From assembly GCF_009601505.1 (NCBI RefSeq), contig NZ_WITC01000036.1, forward strand, positions 404,127 to 468,126: DNA of 64,000 bases. Reading direction: 5' to 3'. A model generated the notes under the pieces. It saw nothing but the letters and a program-made list of their open reading frames with translations. It was not told the DNA's origin and did no database searches. The translations under genes were made by a program, and so were the position numbers. Source of the DNA: Sinorhizobium terangae (lineage in GTDB: Bacteria > Pseudomonadota > Alphaproteobacteria > Rhizobiales > Rhizobiaceae). Shown here in pieces: positions 27,089 to 35,255 of this stretch. Every line of letters begins with the position of its first letter. Position 1 is the first letter of the stretch.

Positions 27089-28114
27089 TCAGCCCCAGCA
27101 CTTGTCCGTGCCGGCCTTGGTGTCGATCGAATCGACGCCTGCGGCCGGCTTGTCGGTGACCAGCGAGACGCCGGTATCGACGAAGTCCTTGCCTTCGGTC
27201 GGCTTCGGCTTTTCGCCGGTGTCGGCGAACTTCTTGATTGCTTCGATGCCGAGCGCGGCCATCATCAGCGGATATTGCTGCGATGTCGCGCCGATGACGC
27301 CGTCGGCGACGTTCTTGACGCCCGGGCAACCGCCGTCGACAGAAACGATCAGCACGTCCTTTTCACGGCCGACGGCCTTCAGCGCCTCATAGGCACCAGC
27401 GGCGGCAGGCTCATTGATCGTGTGCACGACGTTGATGGTCGGGTCCTTCTGGAGAAGGTTCTCCATGGCCGTGCGACCGCCCTCTTCGTTGCCGTTGGTG
27501 ACGTCGTGGCCGACGATGCGCGCGTCGTCCTCGTCACCGATCTTGTTCGGGTCCTTCGGGTCGATGCCGAAGCCGATCATGAAGCCCTGGTCGCGCAGAA
27601 CGTCGACGGTCGGCTGCGACGGAGTCAGGTCGAGGAAGGCGACCTTGGCATCCTTGGCGGCGTCACCGAGCGTGGCGGCCGCCCATTGCCCGATCAGCTT
27701 GCCGGCAAGCAGGTTGTCGGTCGCGAAGGTGGCATCAGCGGCATCGAGCGGCTCAAGGGGGGTGTCGAGCGCGATGACCAGCAAGCCGGCTTCGCGTGCC
27801 TTCTGCACCTGTGGCACGATGCCCTTGGTGTCGGATGCCGTCAGCAGGATGCCCTTGGCACCATCGGCAATGCAGGTTTCGATCGCCGCAACCTGGCTTT
27901 CGGAATCACCATCGATCTTGCCGGCATAGGACTTCAGCGTCATGCCGAGTTCCTGCGCCTTGGCAGCGGCACCTTCCTTCATCTTCACGAAGAAGGGGTT
28001 GGTGTCGGTCTTGGTGATGAGGCAGGCGGAGACATCGGCCGCCTGCGACGGCGAAGCGAAGGCCACGCCAAGTGCGAGCGCGCCGAATGCGGCAGAAAGA
28101 ACTGTTTTCTTCAT
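27089..28114 (-). CDS. frcB: Periplasmic fructose-binding protein FrcB
   Basis: A 341-residue periplasmic sugar-binding protein of the RbsB/type 1 fold. The Sec signal peptide [20 protein letters not shown] is cleaved near SQA-AD (about residue 24). ATG 28114 follows GGGAGGG. Binding-pocket style motifs include [15 protein letters not shown] and LVIALDTPL. It captures fructose (and in S. meliloti also ribose and mannose) for FrcC/FrcA. The 214 bp before frcC end in a GC-rich inverted stretch near 27011-27040 (GCGGCCGGGGCCGC), which may reduce downstream transcription relative to frcB. Confidence 0.95.
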   Translation of the reverse strand: MKKTVLSAAFGALALGVAFASPSQAADVSACLITKTDTNPFFVKMKEGAAAKAQELGMTLKSYAGKIDGDSESQVAAIETCIADGAKGILLTASDTKGIVPQVQKAREAGLLVIALDTPLEPLDAADATFATDNLLAGKLIGQWAAATLGDAAKDAKVAFLDLTPSQPTVDVLRDQGFMIGFGIDPKDPNKIGDEDDARIVGHDVTNGNEEGGRTAMENLLQKDPTINVVHTINEPAAAGAYEALKAVGREKDVLIVSVDGGCPGVKNVADGVIGATSQQYPLMMAALGIEAIKKFADTGEKPKPTEGKDFVDTGVSLVTDKPAAGVDSIDTKAGTDKCWG

Positions 28115-28238
28115 AAAACCCTCCCAAGGATGAAAAGCGCCGGTGGGCCGGCTTCCAGGCATCGCCGCCGCAGCATTCTCCTCCTGCAGACGGCGCTTCC
28201 GAAGATAAGTCAAACACCAAACTTTCAGGGTGTCAATA

Positions 28239-28259
28239 AATAAATCAAATTGAATTATT
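28239..28259. promoter_or_regulatory. Candidate FrcR operator
   Basis: Left arm AATAAATCAA (28239-28248), one central base, right arm TTGAATTATT (28250-28259): 9 of 10 pairs complementary. A/T-rich palindromes with TTGA/TCAA cores are usual for ROK-family regulators. The location, 125 bp before frcB and 244 bp before frcR, suits control of the transporter. Binding is inferred. Confidence 0.55.
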
Positions 28260-28372
28260 ATTTGGTTGTGGCATTCTGAGACTCAAGGACGATCTCGGGA
28301 GGAAGCTCGACCGTCCGTCAAATTGACAGATCCACCTGAAGTGGAAACAACAGACTCGTGCCAAGCGAGCAT

Positions 28373-28474
28373 CTACAGCGCCGCGCGCTCCACCGGACGC
28401 GCGACGTCGCTGTAGGCCTTTGAATTTGCGGCATGATTTTGTCCTGGGGTCGTTCCAGATTTAAGGAGTCATGC
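28373..28474. repeat. Dispersed palindromic repeat, family A copy in frcR leader
   Basis: Reverse-orientation unit: TACAGCGCCGCGCGC, then CGCGACGTCGCTGTAGG, CCTTTGAATTTGCGGCATGA and CAGATTTAAGGAGTCATGC. It matches the copy at 44329 in order and orientation. It lies in what should be the 5' leader of frcR. Confidence 0.75.
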
Positions 28475-28502
28475 GGCGGTGCCAACGGGAGGAGACGGTG
28501 GC

Positions 28503-29735
28503 ATGTCACTGACAGATGATTCCCGCGAGGGATCGACGCAACCGGACGTGATAGACCCAAGCGGCGGAGCGAACCAGACCCGGGTGCGCGCCTATAACGA
28601 GCGCCTGGTCATGTCGCTGGTCCGCCGCCACGGCAGTCTGTCGAAGGCGGACATCGCCCGACGCTCCGGCCTCTCCGCCCAAACCGTCTCGGTCATCATG
28701 CGCGCGCTCGAACGCGACGGCCTCCTGATCCGCGGCGCCCCGGTTCGCGGCCGCGTCGGTCAGCCCTCGATCCCGATGCGTCTCAATCCGGATGCCGTCT
28801 ACTCCTTCGGCGTCAAGATCGGCCGGCGCAGCGCCGACCTGGTTCTGATGGATTTCGTCGGCAATATCCGGCTGCATCTGCATCAGATCCACACCTACCC
28901 ACTACCCGAGGATCTTGTCACCTTCATCGTCGGCGGCATTGAAAAACTCGAGCAGAAACTCGCGCCCGAGCAGCGGGCGCGGATCGCCGGCGTCGGTATC
29001 GCGACGCCCTTCGAACTCTGGAACTGGGCCGAGGAAGTCGGCGCACCACGGGAAGAAATGGACCGCTGGCGTGACGCCAACCTGCAGGCGGCCGTGGCCG
29101 CGCAGATACGCCATCCGGTCTTTCTGCAGAACGACGGAACGAGCGCCTGCGGAGCGGAGCTCGCCTTCGGTGTCGGCTCGAGTTATCCCGATTTCGTCTA
29201 TTTCTATATCGGCTCCTTCATCGGCGGCGGCATCGTCCTCAACTCCGCCCTCTTTTCCGGGCGGACCGGGACCGCAGGCGCGGTCGGTCCGCTCCCGGTC
29301 TCGGGCAAGGACGGCAAGTCCACGCAATTGCTGAAGATCGCTTCGGTCTTCGTGCTCGAAAACCTGCTGCGCGAGCGCGGCATCGATCCGCAGCCGCTCT
29401 GGTACTCGGCGGACGATTGGATCGACTTCGGCGAACCGCTCGAGATCTGGATCCAGGACACCGCCGCGGCCCTCGCCCAGGCCGTTGTCTCCGCCGCATC
29501 GATCATCGATTTCTCGGCAGCGGTCATCGACGGGGGCTTCCCCCCCTGGGTGCGGGCGCGCATCCTTGCGGCGACGCGCCGGGCGCTGCAGACGCTCGAC
29601 CTCCAGGGCGTGACGGTTCCGGATCTCGTCGAAGGCGCGGTCGGAAGCCACGCCCGAGCGATCGGCGGCGCGAGCCTTCCGCTGTTTTCCCGTTATCTCT
29701 TGGACACCAATGTCCTCTTCAAGGAGCTTAGTTGA
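28503..29735 (+). CDS. frcR: FrcR, ROK-family transcriptional regulator
   Basis: 410 residues. An N-terminal winged helix-turn-helix lies at about 28-95 (SLSKADIARRSGLSAQTVSV), followed by a ROK sugar-kinase-like domain (about 100-400). The ROK part keeps GIGTATPFELW-like and GAVGPLPVSGKDG segments but lacks the CXCGXXGC zinc cluster of true ROK kinases. ATG 28503 has GGGAGGAG upstream. Divergent from frcBCAK, it is the likely repressor of fructose uptake. Its stop lies in the first copy of a 17-bp tandem duplication. Confidence 0.9.
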   Translation: MSLTDDSREGSTQPDVIDPSGGANQTRVRAYNERLVMSLVRRHGSLSKADIARRSGLSAQTVSVIMRALERDGLLIRGAPVRGRVGQPSIPMRLNPDAVYSFGVKIGRRSADLVLMDFVGNIRLHLHQIHTYPLPEDLVTFIVGGIEKLEQKLAPEQRARIAGVGIATPFELWNWAEEVGAPREEMDRWRDANLQAAVAAQIRHPVFLQNDGTSACGAELAFGVGSSYPDFVYFYIGSFIGGGIVLNSALFSGRTGTAGAVGPLPVSGKDGKSTQLLKIASVFVLENLLRERGIDPQPLWYSADDWIDFGEPLEIWIQDTAAALAQAVVSAASIIDFSAAVIDGGFPPWVRARILAATRRALQTLDLQGVTVPDLVEGAVGSHARAIGGASLPLFSRYLLDTNVLFKELS

Positions 29736-29754
29736 TGAAGGAGCTTAGTTGATG
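29721..29754 (+). repeat. 17-bp tandem duplication spanning the frcR stop and next start
   Basis: AAGGAGCTTAGTTGATG occurs twice back to back (29721-29737 and 29738-29754). The first copy holds the frcR stop; the second supplies ribosome site AAGGAG and the ATG of the next gene. The first copy also has its own ATG, which reads M-K-E-L-S-stop. Confidence 0.95.
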
Positions 29755-30180
29755 TTGAAAGGAATAAACCCGCTGCTCGGCCCGGAACTTCTCGCGGCAC
29801 TGAGGGCAATGGGTCACGGCGACGAGATCGCGCTCGTCGACGGCAATTATCCGGGCCAGGAGCACGCGCGTCGCCTTATCCGGCTCGACGGACACGGCCT
29901 TATCCCGGTGCTCGACGCAATCTTGAGCGTCCTGCCGATCGATGATTTCGTGCCCGAGGCGATCTTCCGCGCCACGGTCAAGCAGGACAAGCAGGCGCTG
30001 GACCCCGTGCATCGGGAAATCATCGAATGCTGCGGCAGGCATGAGCCGTCACGCAACGTCGTGCCGCTGCTCGGCGCCGACTTCTATCCGCGCGTTAAAG
30101 CCGCCCATACGGTGGTGCAGACCAGCGAACCGCGCCTTTACGGCAACGTCATTCTCCGCAAGGGCGTCATCTATCCCTGA
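29752..30180 (+). CDS. RbsD/FucU family sugar mutarotase/pyranase
   Basis: 142 residues of the RbsD/FucU family, which interconverts sugar anomers or pyranose/furanose forms. The conserved His is in LRAMGHGDEIALVDGNYPG (His22), and the C-terminal signature is LYGNVILRKGVIYP. ATG 29752 has AAGGAG 8 nt upstream, both within the second copy of a tandem duplication. It follows frcR by 16 bp and ends before a rho-independent terminator, so frcR and this gene form a unit. Given the context, fructose or ribose anomers are likely substrates (inference). Confidence 0.88.
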   Translation: MLKGINPLLGPELLAALRAMGHGDEIALVDGNYPGQEHARRLIRLDGHGLIPVLDAILSVLPIDDFVPEAIFRATVKQDKQALDPVHREIIECCGRHEPSRNVVPLLGADFYPRVKAAHTVVQTSEPRLYGNVILRKGVIYP

Positions 30181-30197
30181 CAGAACGCGACAAATGC

Positions 30198-30236
30198 AAA
30201 GAGCCCGCCAGGACAGCCGGCGGGCTCTTTGTTTTT
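30198..30236 (+). terminator. Rho-independent terminator after the RbsD/FucU gene
   Basis: Perfect 12-bp stem AAAGAGCCCGCC (30198-30209) / GGCGGGCTCTTT (30219-30230), 9-nt loop, then GTTTTT. It ends the frcR-mutarotase transcript and may also stop the convergent doxX transcript. Confidence 0.9.
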
Positions 30237-30254
30237 GGTCAGAAACGCCACGCC

Positions 30255-30695
30255 TTATGCAGTGGCGAGAACCTTTCCAGTGCGGGCATCGACCGAAAGA
30301 GCGCCCGGACCGAAGGCGGCTAGCACCAGGAAGGCACCGGCGATCGTGATGTTCTTCATCATCATGATCTGGTTGAAGACCGTCAGCAGGCCGTTGGCAG
30401 CCGCCGGAAAGTCCGGAACGTTGATGGCGCCGCTGTGGAAGACGAGACCGGTAACCAGCGCGAATGCGGCCAGCAGGTAGGACGCGATGCGGGTCTGGAA
30501 ACCGACGAGGACCGCGATGCCGGCAACGAGTTCAAACAGTCCGGCGAGATAGGCGAGCGCGGTCGGAGCCGGCCATCCGGCGCCGGTAATCATGCCGGCG
30601 GTTGAGGTGGGATCGGCCAGCTTGCCGAAGCCGGACATGATGAACATGATCGAAAGGAGGATGCGCCCGATGAGGACGATAACATTCTGAGACAT
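30255..30695 (-). CDS. DoxX family membrane protein
   Basis: A 146-residue DoxX/SURF4-like protein with four transmembrane helices (about 5-25, 45-65, 70-90, 115-135). Family marks are RILLSIMFIMSGFGKLADP and LAGLFELVAGIAVLVGF. The ATG ending at 30695 follows CAGGAG at some 10 nt; the in-frame region upstream is not coding. Family members are associated with redox or thiol stress and electron transfer in membranes, but no activity can be assigned from this sequence. It is divergent from clr. Confidence 0.85.
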   Translation of the reverse strand: MSQNVIVLIGRILLSIMFIMSGFGKLADPTSTAGMITGAGWPAPTALAYLAGLFELVAGIAVLVGFQTRIASYLLAAFALVTGLVFHSGAINVPDFPAAANGLLTVFNQIMMMKNITIAGAFLVLAAFGPGALSVDARTGKVLATA

Positions 30696-30909
30696 GCGCG
30701 AGGCTCCTGTTAGAAGAGTGTTGGCACCAGAAATATCAACATTTTCAAAAACATCTAGTTGCACAACCGACAACACATCGTTCACAATATGGAGACAGCC
30801 GCGAGCCATCGTCAACCACTTTCCCATCCAAGCAACTCTTTTCTGTTGCAAGGAAGGACGGACTGGGTGAAGAATTTCAAGGCGTTGCAGGGAACGCAGG
30901 GGAGATCTT

Positions 30910-31614
30910 ATGAGCGAAGTCAACAGAAGTCCGGCCTTCTGGCGATCCTTTCCGATTTTCGAGGAATTCGACAAGGAGACGCTGATGGAGCTCGCCGGCA
31001 TCGCCACGTACCGGAGATGGCCGGCAGGAACGGTCATCTTCCAGCGCGGCGACGAAGGCAATTACATGGTCGTCGTGGTTTCGGGCCGCATCAAGCTCTC
31101 GCTCTTCACACCCCAGGGCCGCGAACTGATGCTGCGCCAGCACGAGGGGGGCGCCCTCTTCGGTGAAATGGCTCTGCTCGACGGCCAGCCGCGGTCGGCC
31201 GACGCGACGGCGGTCATCGCATCCGAAGGCTACGTTATCGGCAAGAAGGCCTTTCTCGATCTCATCATCCACCGGCCGCAGATCGCCGAGGCTGTGATCC
31301 GCTTTCTCTGTGCGCAGCTTCGCGATACCACCGAGCGGCTGGAAACGATCGCGCTCTACGACCTCAACGCCCGCGTCGCCCGTTTCTTCCTGGCAACGCT
31401 CAAACAGATCCACGGCCACGAGCTACCGAGCAGCGCCAATCTGCGCCTGACCTTGAGCCAGACCGACATCGCCGCCATTCTCGGCGCAAGCCGGCCAAAG
31501 GTTAATCGCGCCATTCTCTCGCTTGAGGAATGCGGTGCGCTGAAGCGCACGGACGGCATCATTTGCTGCAACGTCGATCGCCTCCTGAATGTCGCCGATC
31601 CGGAGGAGGGCTAG
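30910..31614 (+). CDS. clr: Crp/Fnr-family cyclic-nucleotide-responsive regulator Clr
   Basis: 234 residues. The N-terminal cyclic-nucleotide-binding domain (about 12-130) carries the phosphate-binding cassette GGALFGEMALLDGQPRSADA, with the Arg-Ser/Ala pattern of cAMP-type pockets. The C-terminal winged helix (about 155-225) has the recognition region LSQTDIAAILGASRPKVNRA. In S. meliloti, Clr followed by cyaD1 responds to cAMP (and binds cGMP) and controls symbiosis-related genes. The order here is the same, which supports the assignment. AGGGGAG precedes ATG 30910. No Cys cluster for FeS binding is present, arguing against Fnr. Confidence 0.88.
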   Translation: MSEVNRSPAFWRSFPIFEEFDKETLMELAGIATYRRWPAGTVIFQRGDEGNYMVVVVSGRIKLSLFTPQGRELMLRQHEGGALFGEMALLDGQPRSADATAVIASEGYVIGKKAFLDLIIHRPQIAEAVIRFLCAQLRDTTERLETIALYDLNARVARFFLATLKQIHGHELPSSANLRLTLSQTDIAAILGASRPKVNRAILSLEECGALKRTDGIICCNVDRLLNVADPEEG

Positions 31615-31619
31615 CTCGA

Positions 31620-33500
31620 TTGAGCGCGAAGCACCGCGGCCGCCATCGCGTCACCCCGCTCTTCGGCGGGATCGTCGCAAGCCTGGCGGTGGCGCTGCTT
31701 CTCTATCTTTATGGCGAAACCGTCTTCAAAACCCCGCGCGAACTGTTCTTCGACAACCTCACGCAATGGGTGACCTCGCCCCGGTCACCGGACATCACCG
31801 TTATCGACGTCGACCGCAAGGCGCATGAAGCGCTCGGCTCCGGAAACTGGGACCGGGCGGCGACGGCGGCGCTGATATCGCGGCTGGCCGCGGCGCGAGC
31901 GAAGGTGATCGCGGTCGATTTCGTCTTCAGCTCCGATTGCGAGACCGACGCCGCCGGCAATGTCGCGCTCGCTTCTGCGATCGCGGAGGCGCCTGTCGTT
32001 CTGGGCTTTCTCGCCGCGGACCGTGCGCTGGAGCATCCGCGTCCCGTTCCTCCGCTTGCGCTCAGGCGCCCGCTTGCGGTGCCGGAATCTTGGTTCATTG
32101 CAGGGGCGGAGACGTCCTGCCCGGCGTTCATGGACTCGTCCAAAGCGGCGACCGCCGGATTTTTCGTCGGCGACGAGGATGCGCGCGTGCGCCGCGCGCA
32201 GGCTTTCACGATCCTCGGCAACGACGCTTATCCGGCGCTTGCGATCGAAGCGGGACGGCTCGCGGCCGGGAGCAGCACGCCGGTGCTTGGCGGCGAGCCT
32301 GCCTGGCTCCGGCTCGATCACGCCGTCATCCCCCTCGACGAGGCGGGCAACCTGCGCTTCGTCGCAAGCTCGGAAGATGCAATTGCCGCACGCACGCTCT
32401 CGGCTGCCGACGTCATGGCAAACACGGCCGACCGGAACCGCCTTGAGGGAAAACTGATCTTCATCGGCAGCAGCATGCCGAGCCTCGGCGGTTTGAGGCC
32501 CAGCGCCTCGATGCCGCTTGAGCCTTCGGTCCAGATCCACGCCGACATCGCCAATGCCATCATTACCGGCTTCGTACCGTATCGGTATGGCGGGCTGCCG
32601 CTGCTGGAAGCCTTGTTCAGCTTCGCTGCCGGCACCCTTGCAGCTGTTTGCGCGACGCGGCTTCGGCCGCTCGCAACCCTCGCCTTCGGCCTTCTCGCCC
32701 TGCTCTTCGTCGTCGCCGGCGCCGGCGGGATTTATGTCGCGACCGGCTGGCTCATCGATGCCGTCGGCATCGGTGCGGCGCTAATGGCTGTGCTCGTGGT
32801 AACGAGTGCGCTGCACCTTGCCCATGTACGCCGCGCCGAGGCGATCGCCCGGGAGAAATTCTCGCAATACCTGCCGCAGTCCGTCGTCGCGCGCTACATC
32901 GACCAGCCGAATGCCGGACGCGTCGCCGGCGAGGAGCGCGTGGTCACCGCGCTCTTCACCGATATCGAGGGATTCTCGACCCTCGCTCACAAGCTCGGTC
33001 CTCACGAGCTGGTGGCCCTCCTCGACATCTATTTCGCGGAGGTGAACGCGCTCGTCTCGCGCTATGGCGGCATGGTCGACAAGGTGGTCGGCGATGCCGT
33101 GCATGCGCTCTTCAACGCGCCGGAAGACCTCGACGATCACGTCGACAAGGCGATCGGATGCGCCGTGGCGATCCACGCCTTGACCGAAGAAATGCGGCGG
33201 CGGCCCCAATTTGCAGAAAACGGCTTCGGCCGAACCCGGATCGGCGTCGAAACCGGGCCTGCCGTACTCGGCGAGGTCGGCGCGGGTGGCAAGCTCGACT
33301 ACACCGCTCATGGCAACGCCGTGAACCTGGCGGCGCGGCTTCAGGACGCGAACAAGTTCCTCGGAACGGCAATCTGCATCGGGCCGGCGGCCGCGGCCCA
33401 ATCGGGCGTACCTCTCCAGGCGCTCGGACGTCACGATATCCGCGGTTTCGGACCGATGGAGCTTTTCACAGTCGCCGACCTGCCATCAACGGCAGCGTGA
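31620..33500 (+). CDS. cyaD1: Receptor-type adenylate cyclase CyaD1 (CHASE2 domain)
   Basis: 626 residues from a TTG start at 31620, which has GGAGGAGG (inside the clr 3' end) 10 nt upstream. Order: N-terminal transmembrane helix (about 10-28), CHASE2 sensor domain outside the membrane (about 35-320), three transmembrane helices (about 325-400), and a class III cyclase domain (about 435-615). Catalytic marks are metal Asp in ALFTDIEGFSTLAH and in VVGDAVHALF, and the D-Y-T-A-H-G-N-A-V-N-L-A-A-R run. Only 5 bp separate it from clr. In S. meliloti CyaD1 helps make cAMP in response to plant signals; equivalence is by order and architecture. Confidence 0.88.
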   Translation: MSAKHRGRHRVTPLFGGIVASLAVALLLYLYGETVFKTPRELFFDNLTQWVTSPRSPDITVIDVDRKAHEALGSGNWDRAATAALISRLAAARAKVIAVDFVFSSDCETDAAGNVALASAIAEAPVVLGFLAADRALEHPRPVPPLALRRPLAVPESWFIAGAETSCPAFMDSSKAATAGFFVGDEDARVRRAQAFTILGNDAYPALAIEAGRLAAGSSTPVLGGEPAWLRLDHAVIPLDEAGNLRFVASSEDAIAARTLSAADVMANTADRNRLEGKLIFIGSSMPSLGGLRPSASMPLEPSVQIHADIANAIITGFVPYRYGGLPLLEALFSFAAGTLAAVCATRLRPLATLAFGLLALLFVVAGAGGIYVATGWLIDAVGIGAALMAVLVVTSALHLAHVRRAEAIAREKFSQYLPQSVVARYIDQPNAGRVAGEERVVTALFTDIEGFSTLAHKLGPHELVALLDIYFAEVNALVSRYGGMVDKVVGDAVHALFNAPEDLDDHVDKAIGCAVAIHALTEEMRRRPQFAENGFGRTRIGVETGPAVLGEVGAGGKLDYTAHGNAVNLAARLQDANKFLGTAICIGPAAAAQSGVPLQALGRHDIRGFGPMELFTVADLPSTAA

Positions 33501-33509
33501 CGGCGTGCG

Positions 33510-34124
33510 TTACAAGCCGACGCTTGCATAGGCTTCCCGGATGCGGGCCTGCCCCCAGTTTGTCAACTCCGACGGCGCTGCGCCGGGCCGGTCGAAGTCT
33601 ACGCCCTGGCCGGCGGTAACCGTGCGCGTCACACCGCCGCCCCGGACCGAGACCGCTCCACGCTCGACGAAGACGGCAAAGGCGGCCCGGCTCGGGCCGC
33701 AGAAGAATTTCGTGCCGCGCACACCGATCATGCCGAAAGCTGTGCGCACCGCCACGTTCACCTTCGAAAGCCCTTCCGGACGGTCGAATACCATCCGGCC
33801 AAGACCGAGTTCGAGCGTGCCACCCTGGCCGGCGATGAACTTGTCGATCAAGAGTTCCGTTTGCGGACCGAGCAGGATGCGCGTCTCGCTGAGCGCCAAA
33901 TCGGCAAAGCTGTTGGTGCTCGTCGACACATAATCGTTGTCGAGAACGTCACTGCCGACGGCAAGCCGCGCCTCGTCCTCTCCCTGCCGACGGCGTACAT
34001 TGCCGCGTATCTTTTCCGCCTTGCCGACCACGGAATTGGGCGCCGCCCGCGCCGACCGGCCGGCGATCGCCGCCAGCATCAGGCCGCCGACAAAAAAACG
34101 CCTTTTCACAAATATCTGCCGCAT
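33510..34124 (-). CDS. Exported FecR-domain protein
   Basis: A 204-residue FecR-domain (PF04773-type) protein. The N-terminus MRQIFVKRRFFVGGLMLAAI has a twin-arginine-like KRRFFV followed by a hydrophobic core and an ARA-AP cleavage site, so Tat export is possible. The FecR domain (about 60-165) includes STSTNSFADLALSETR and AVRTAFGMIGVRGTKFF, typical of proteins using FecR as a periplasmic binding domain rather than with a sigma factor. ATG 34124 has only a weak ribosome site. It ends 10 bp from the convergent cyaD1 gene. Function unknown. Confidence 0.8.
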   Translation of the reverse strand: MRQIFVKRRFFVGGLMLAAIAGRSARAAPNSVVGKAEKIRGNVRRRQGEDEARLAVGSDVLDNDYVSTSTNSFADLALSETRILLGPQTELLIDKFIAGQGGTLELGLGRMVFDRPEGLSKVNVAVRTAFGMIGVRGTKFFCGPSRAAFAVFVERGAVSVRGGGVTRTVTAGQGVDFDRPGAAPSELTNWGQARIREAYASVGL

Positions 34125-34239
34125 CGGCTTTGCTCGCTGCTCCCGCAACGCTCCCTGTTCGAGCCTCCGGCGTTTCAGAGGATAACCGCACGCATAGGCG
34201 AAGCAAGACGCATCTCGCCTTTGCACGACGCAGGCGCCT

Positions 34240-34249
34240 CCCCCCCCCC
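34240..34249. repeat. Homopolymeric tract of ten C
   Basis: Ten consecutive C between the divergent FecR-domain and Sel1-repeat genes, about 115 bp from one start and 97 bp from the other. Such tracts can slip; no coding frame crosses it. Confidence 0.9.
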
Positions 34250-34346
34250 GCAACTTCGCCGCCCGATGTGAAGCGCCGCTGTTTCCCCAGGAACAGGGCC
34301 GGCGCCGCGACCGCCGTAGGATCGGAGTGCTAAGAGGGAAACCGTC

Positions 34347-35207
34347 ATGAGCAACCGGATCAATCAGTGCATTCGCATCGCCAACGTCCTGCTGTTGGCG
34401 GCCATCATGCTCCTTTCGTTTGCTGCGATCGCGCTGCCCGCGGCGCGCGCTTCCGACCTGACCGCCGCGGAACAATGCGACCGGGAAGCGGGCAGCGAAT
34501 TCGACCTCGAGCGGAACAGATCGTTCCCGGCGGTTTCCACGGAAGACATCCGTATCGGTATCGCGCTTTCCGCCTGCCGCGAAGCCTATAACCAGAATGG
34601 CGATGCGCGCACACAATTCCAGCTCGCGCGTGTCCTCGACAAGGCCGGGCAGAAAGTCCAGTCGCGCCGCATCCTCGAGGAAGCCGCGCGCGGCGGTCAT
34701 GCGCTCGCCATGGTGAATTACGGCGCCCTGCTTGCCGAGGCGGGCGAAGCGGAAACGGCGTTCGACCTCTATCAGCGAGCAGCGGCAGCCGGAAACATCC
34801 TCGCCGCCTACAATCTCGGTGTCGCCTATCGCGACGGTGTTGGCACCGACGCTGACGGCGCGCTTGCAATCCGCTGGTTTGAGCGGGCATCGATCGCCGG
34901 CGACGACGTCGCCGCATTCAATCTGGCGGTGATGCTCGACGAGGGCAAGGCGGTGCCGGAAGACAATCTAGAGGCCGCAAAATTCTACGGGCTCGCCGCC
35001 GAGCGCGGCAATGTCGACGCGATGATCAATCTGGGCCTGATGTTCGAAAGCGGTGAAGGCGTGCGGCGCAACCCTGTCGCCGCACAGGAACTGTTCAGGC
35101 AGGCAGCCAATCGGGGCGATCCGCTTGGGCAACAAAAGCTCGACCCGATCGCCACCGGCAGCGTTTTGCGCACCGCCATGCTGGCAAAGATGGACCAGTC
35201 CAAATGA
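34347..35207 (+). CDS. Exported Sel1-repeat (TPR-like) protein
   Basis: 286 residues. Signal peptide or N-terminal anchor at about 12-36 (hydrophobic core VLLLAAIMLLSFAAIALPAA, likely cleavage after ARA). From about residue 110 there are four Sel1-like repeats of 36 residues with the pattern A-x(2)-LG-x(2)-Y-x(2)-G-x-G, for example AAYNLGVAYRDGVGTDADGA, then AFNLAVMLDEG and MINLGLMFESGEGV. Sel1 repeats form protein-interaction solenoids; rhizobial ExoR is one such periplasmic protein, but this is not ExoR by length or N-terminus. Partner and role are unknown. Confidence 0.85.
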   Translation: MSNRINQCIRIANVLLLAAIMLLSFAAIALPAARASDLTAAEQCDREAGSEFDLERNRSFPAVSTEDIRIGIALSACREAYNQNGDARTQFQLARVLDKAGQKVQSRRILEEAARGGHALAMVNYGALLAEAGEAETAFDLYQRAAAAGNILAAYNLGVAYRDGVGTDADGALAIRWFERASIAGDDVAAFNLAVMLDEGKAVPEDNLEAAKFYGLAAERGNVDAMINLGLMFESGEGVRRNPVAAQELFRQAANRGDPLGQQKLDPIATGSVLRTAMLAKMDQSK

Positions 35208-35255
35208 AGACACCATCTGTGCGCGGCGGGATAATGCCCGCCGCACGATCGGGCC

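Larger units (their letters stand above)
28115..28502. other. Divergent frcB/frcR control region
   Basis: 388 bp without a gene. The left half (28200-28270) is strikingly A/T-rich and contains the near-perfect palindrome 28239-28259. The right half contains a family A repeat (28373-28474) that ends just before the frcR ribosome site GGGAGGAG (28488-28495). Confidence 0.6.

Noticed and set aside
30696-30909. Clr-binding site between doxX and clr
   Set aside because: No sequence fits the published Clr consensus (HGTYHC-N4-GRWACA) as I remember it; partial hits have wrong spacing.
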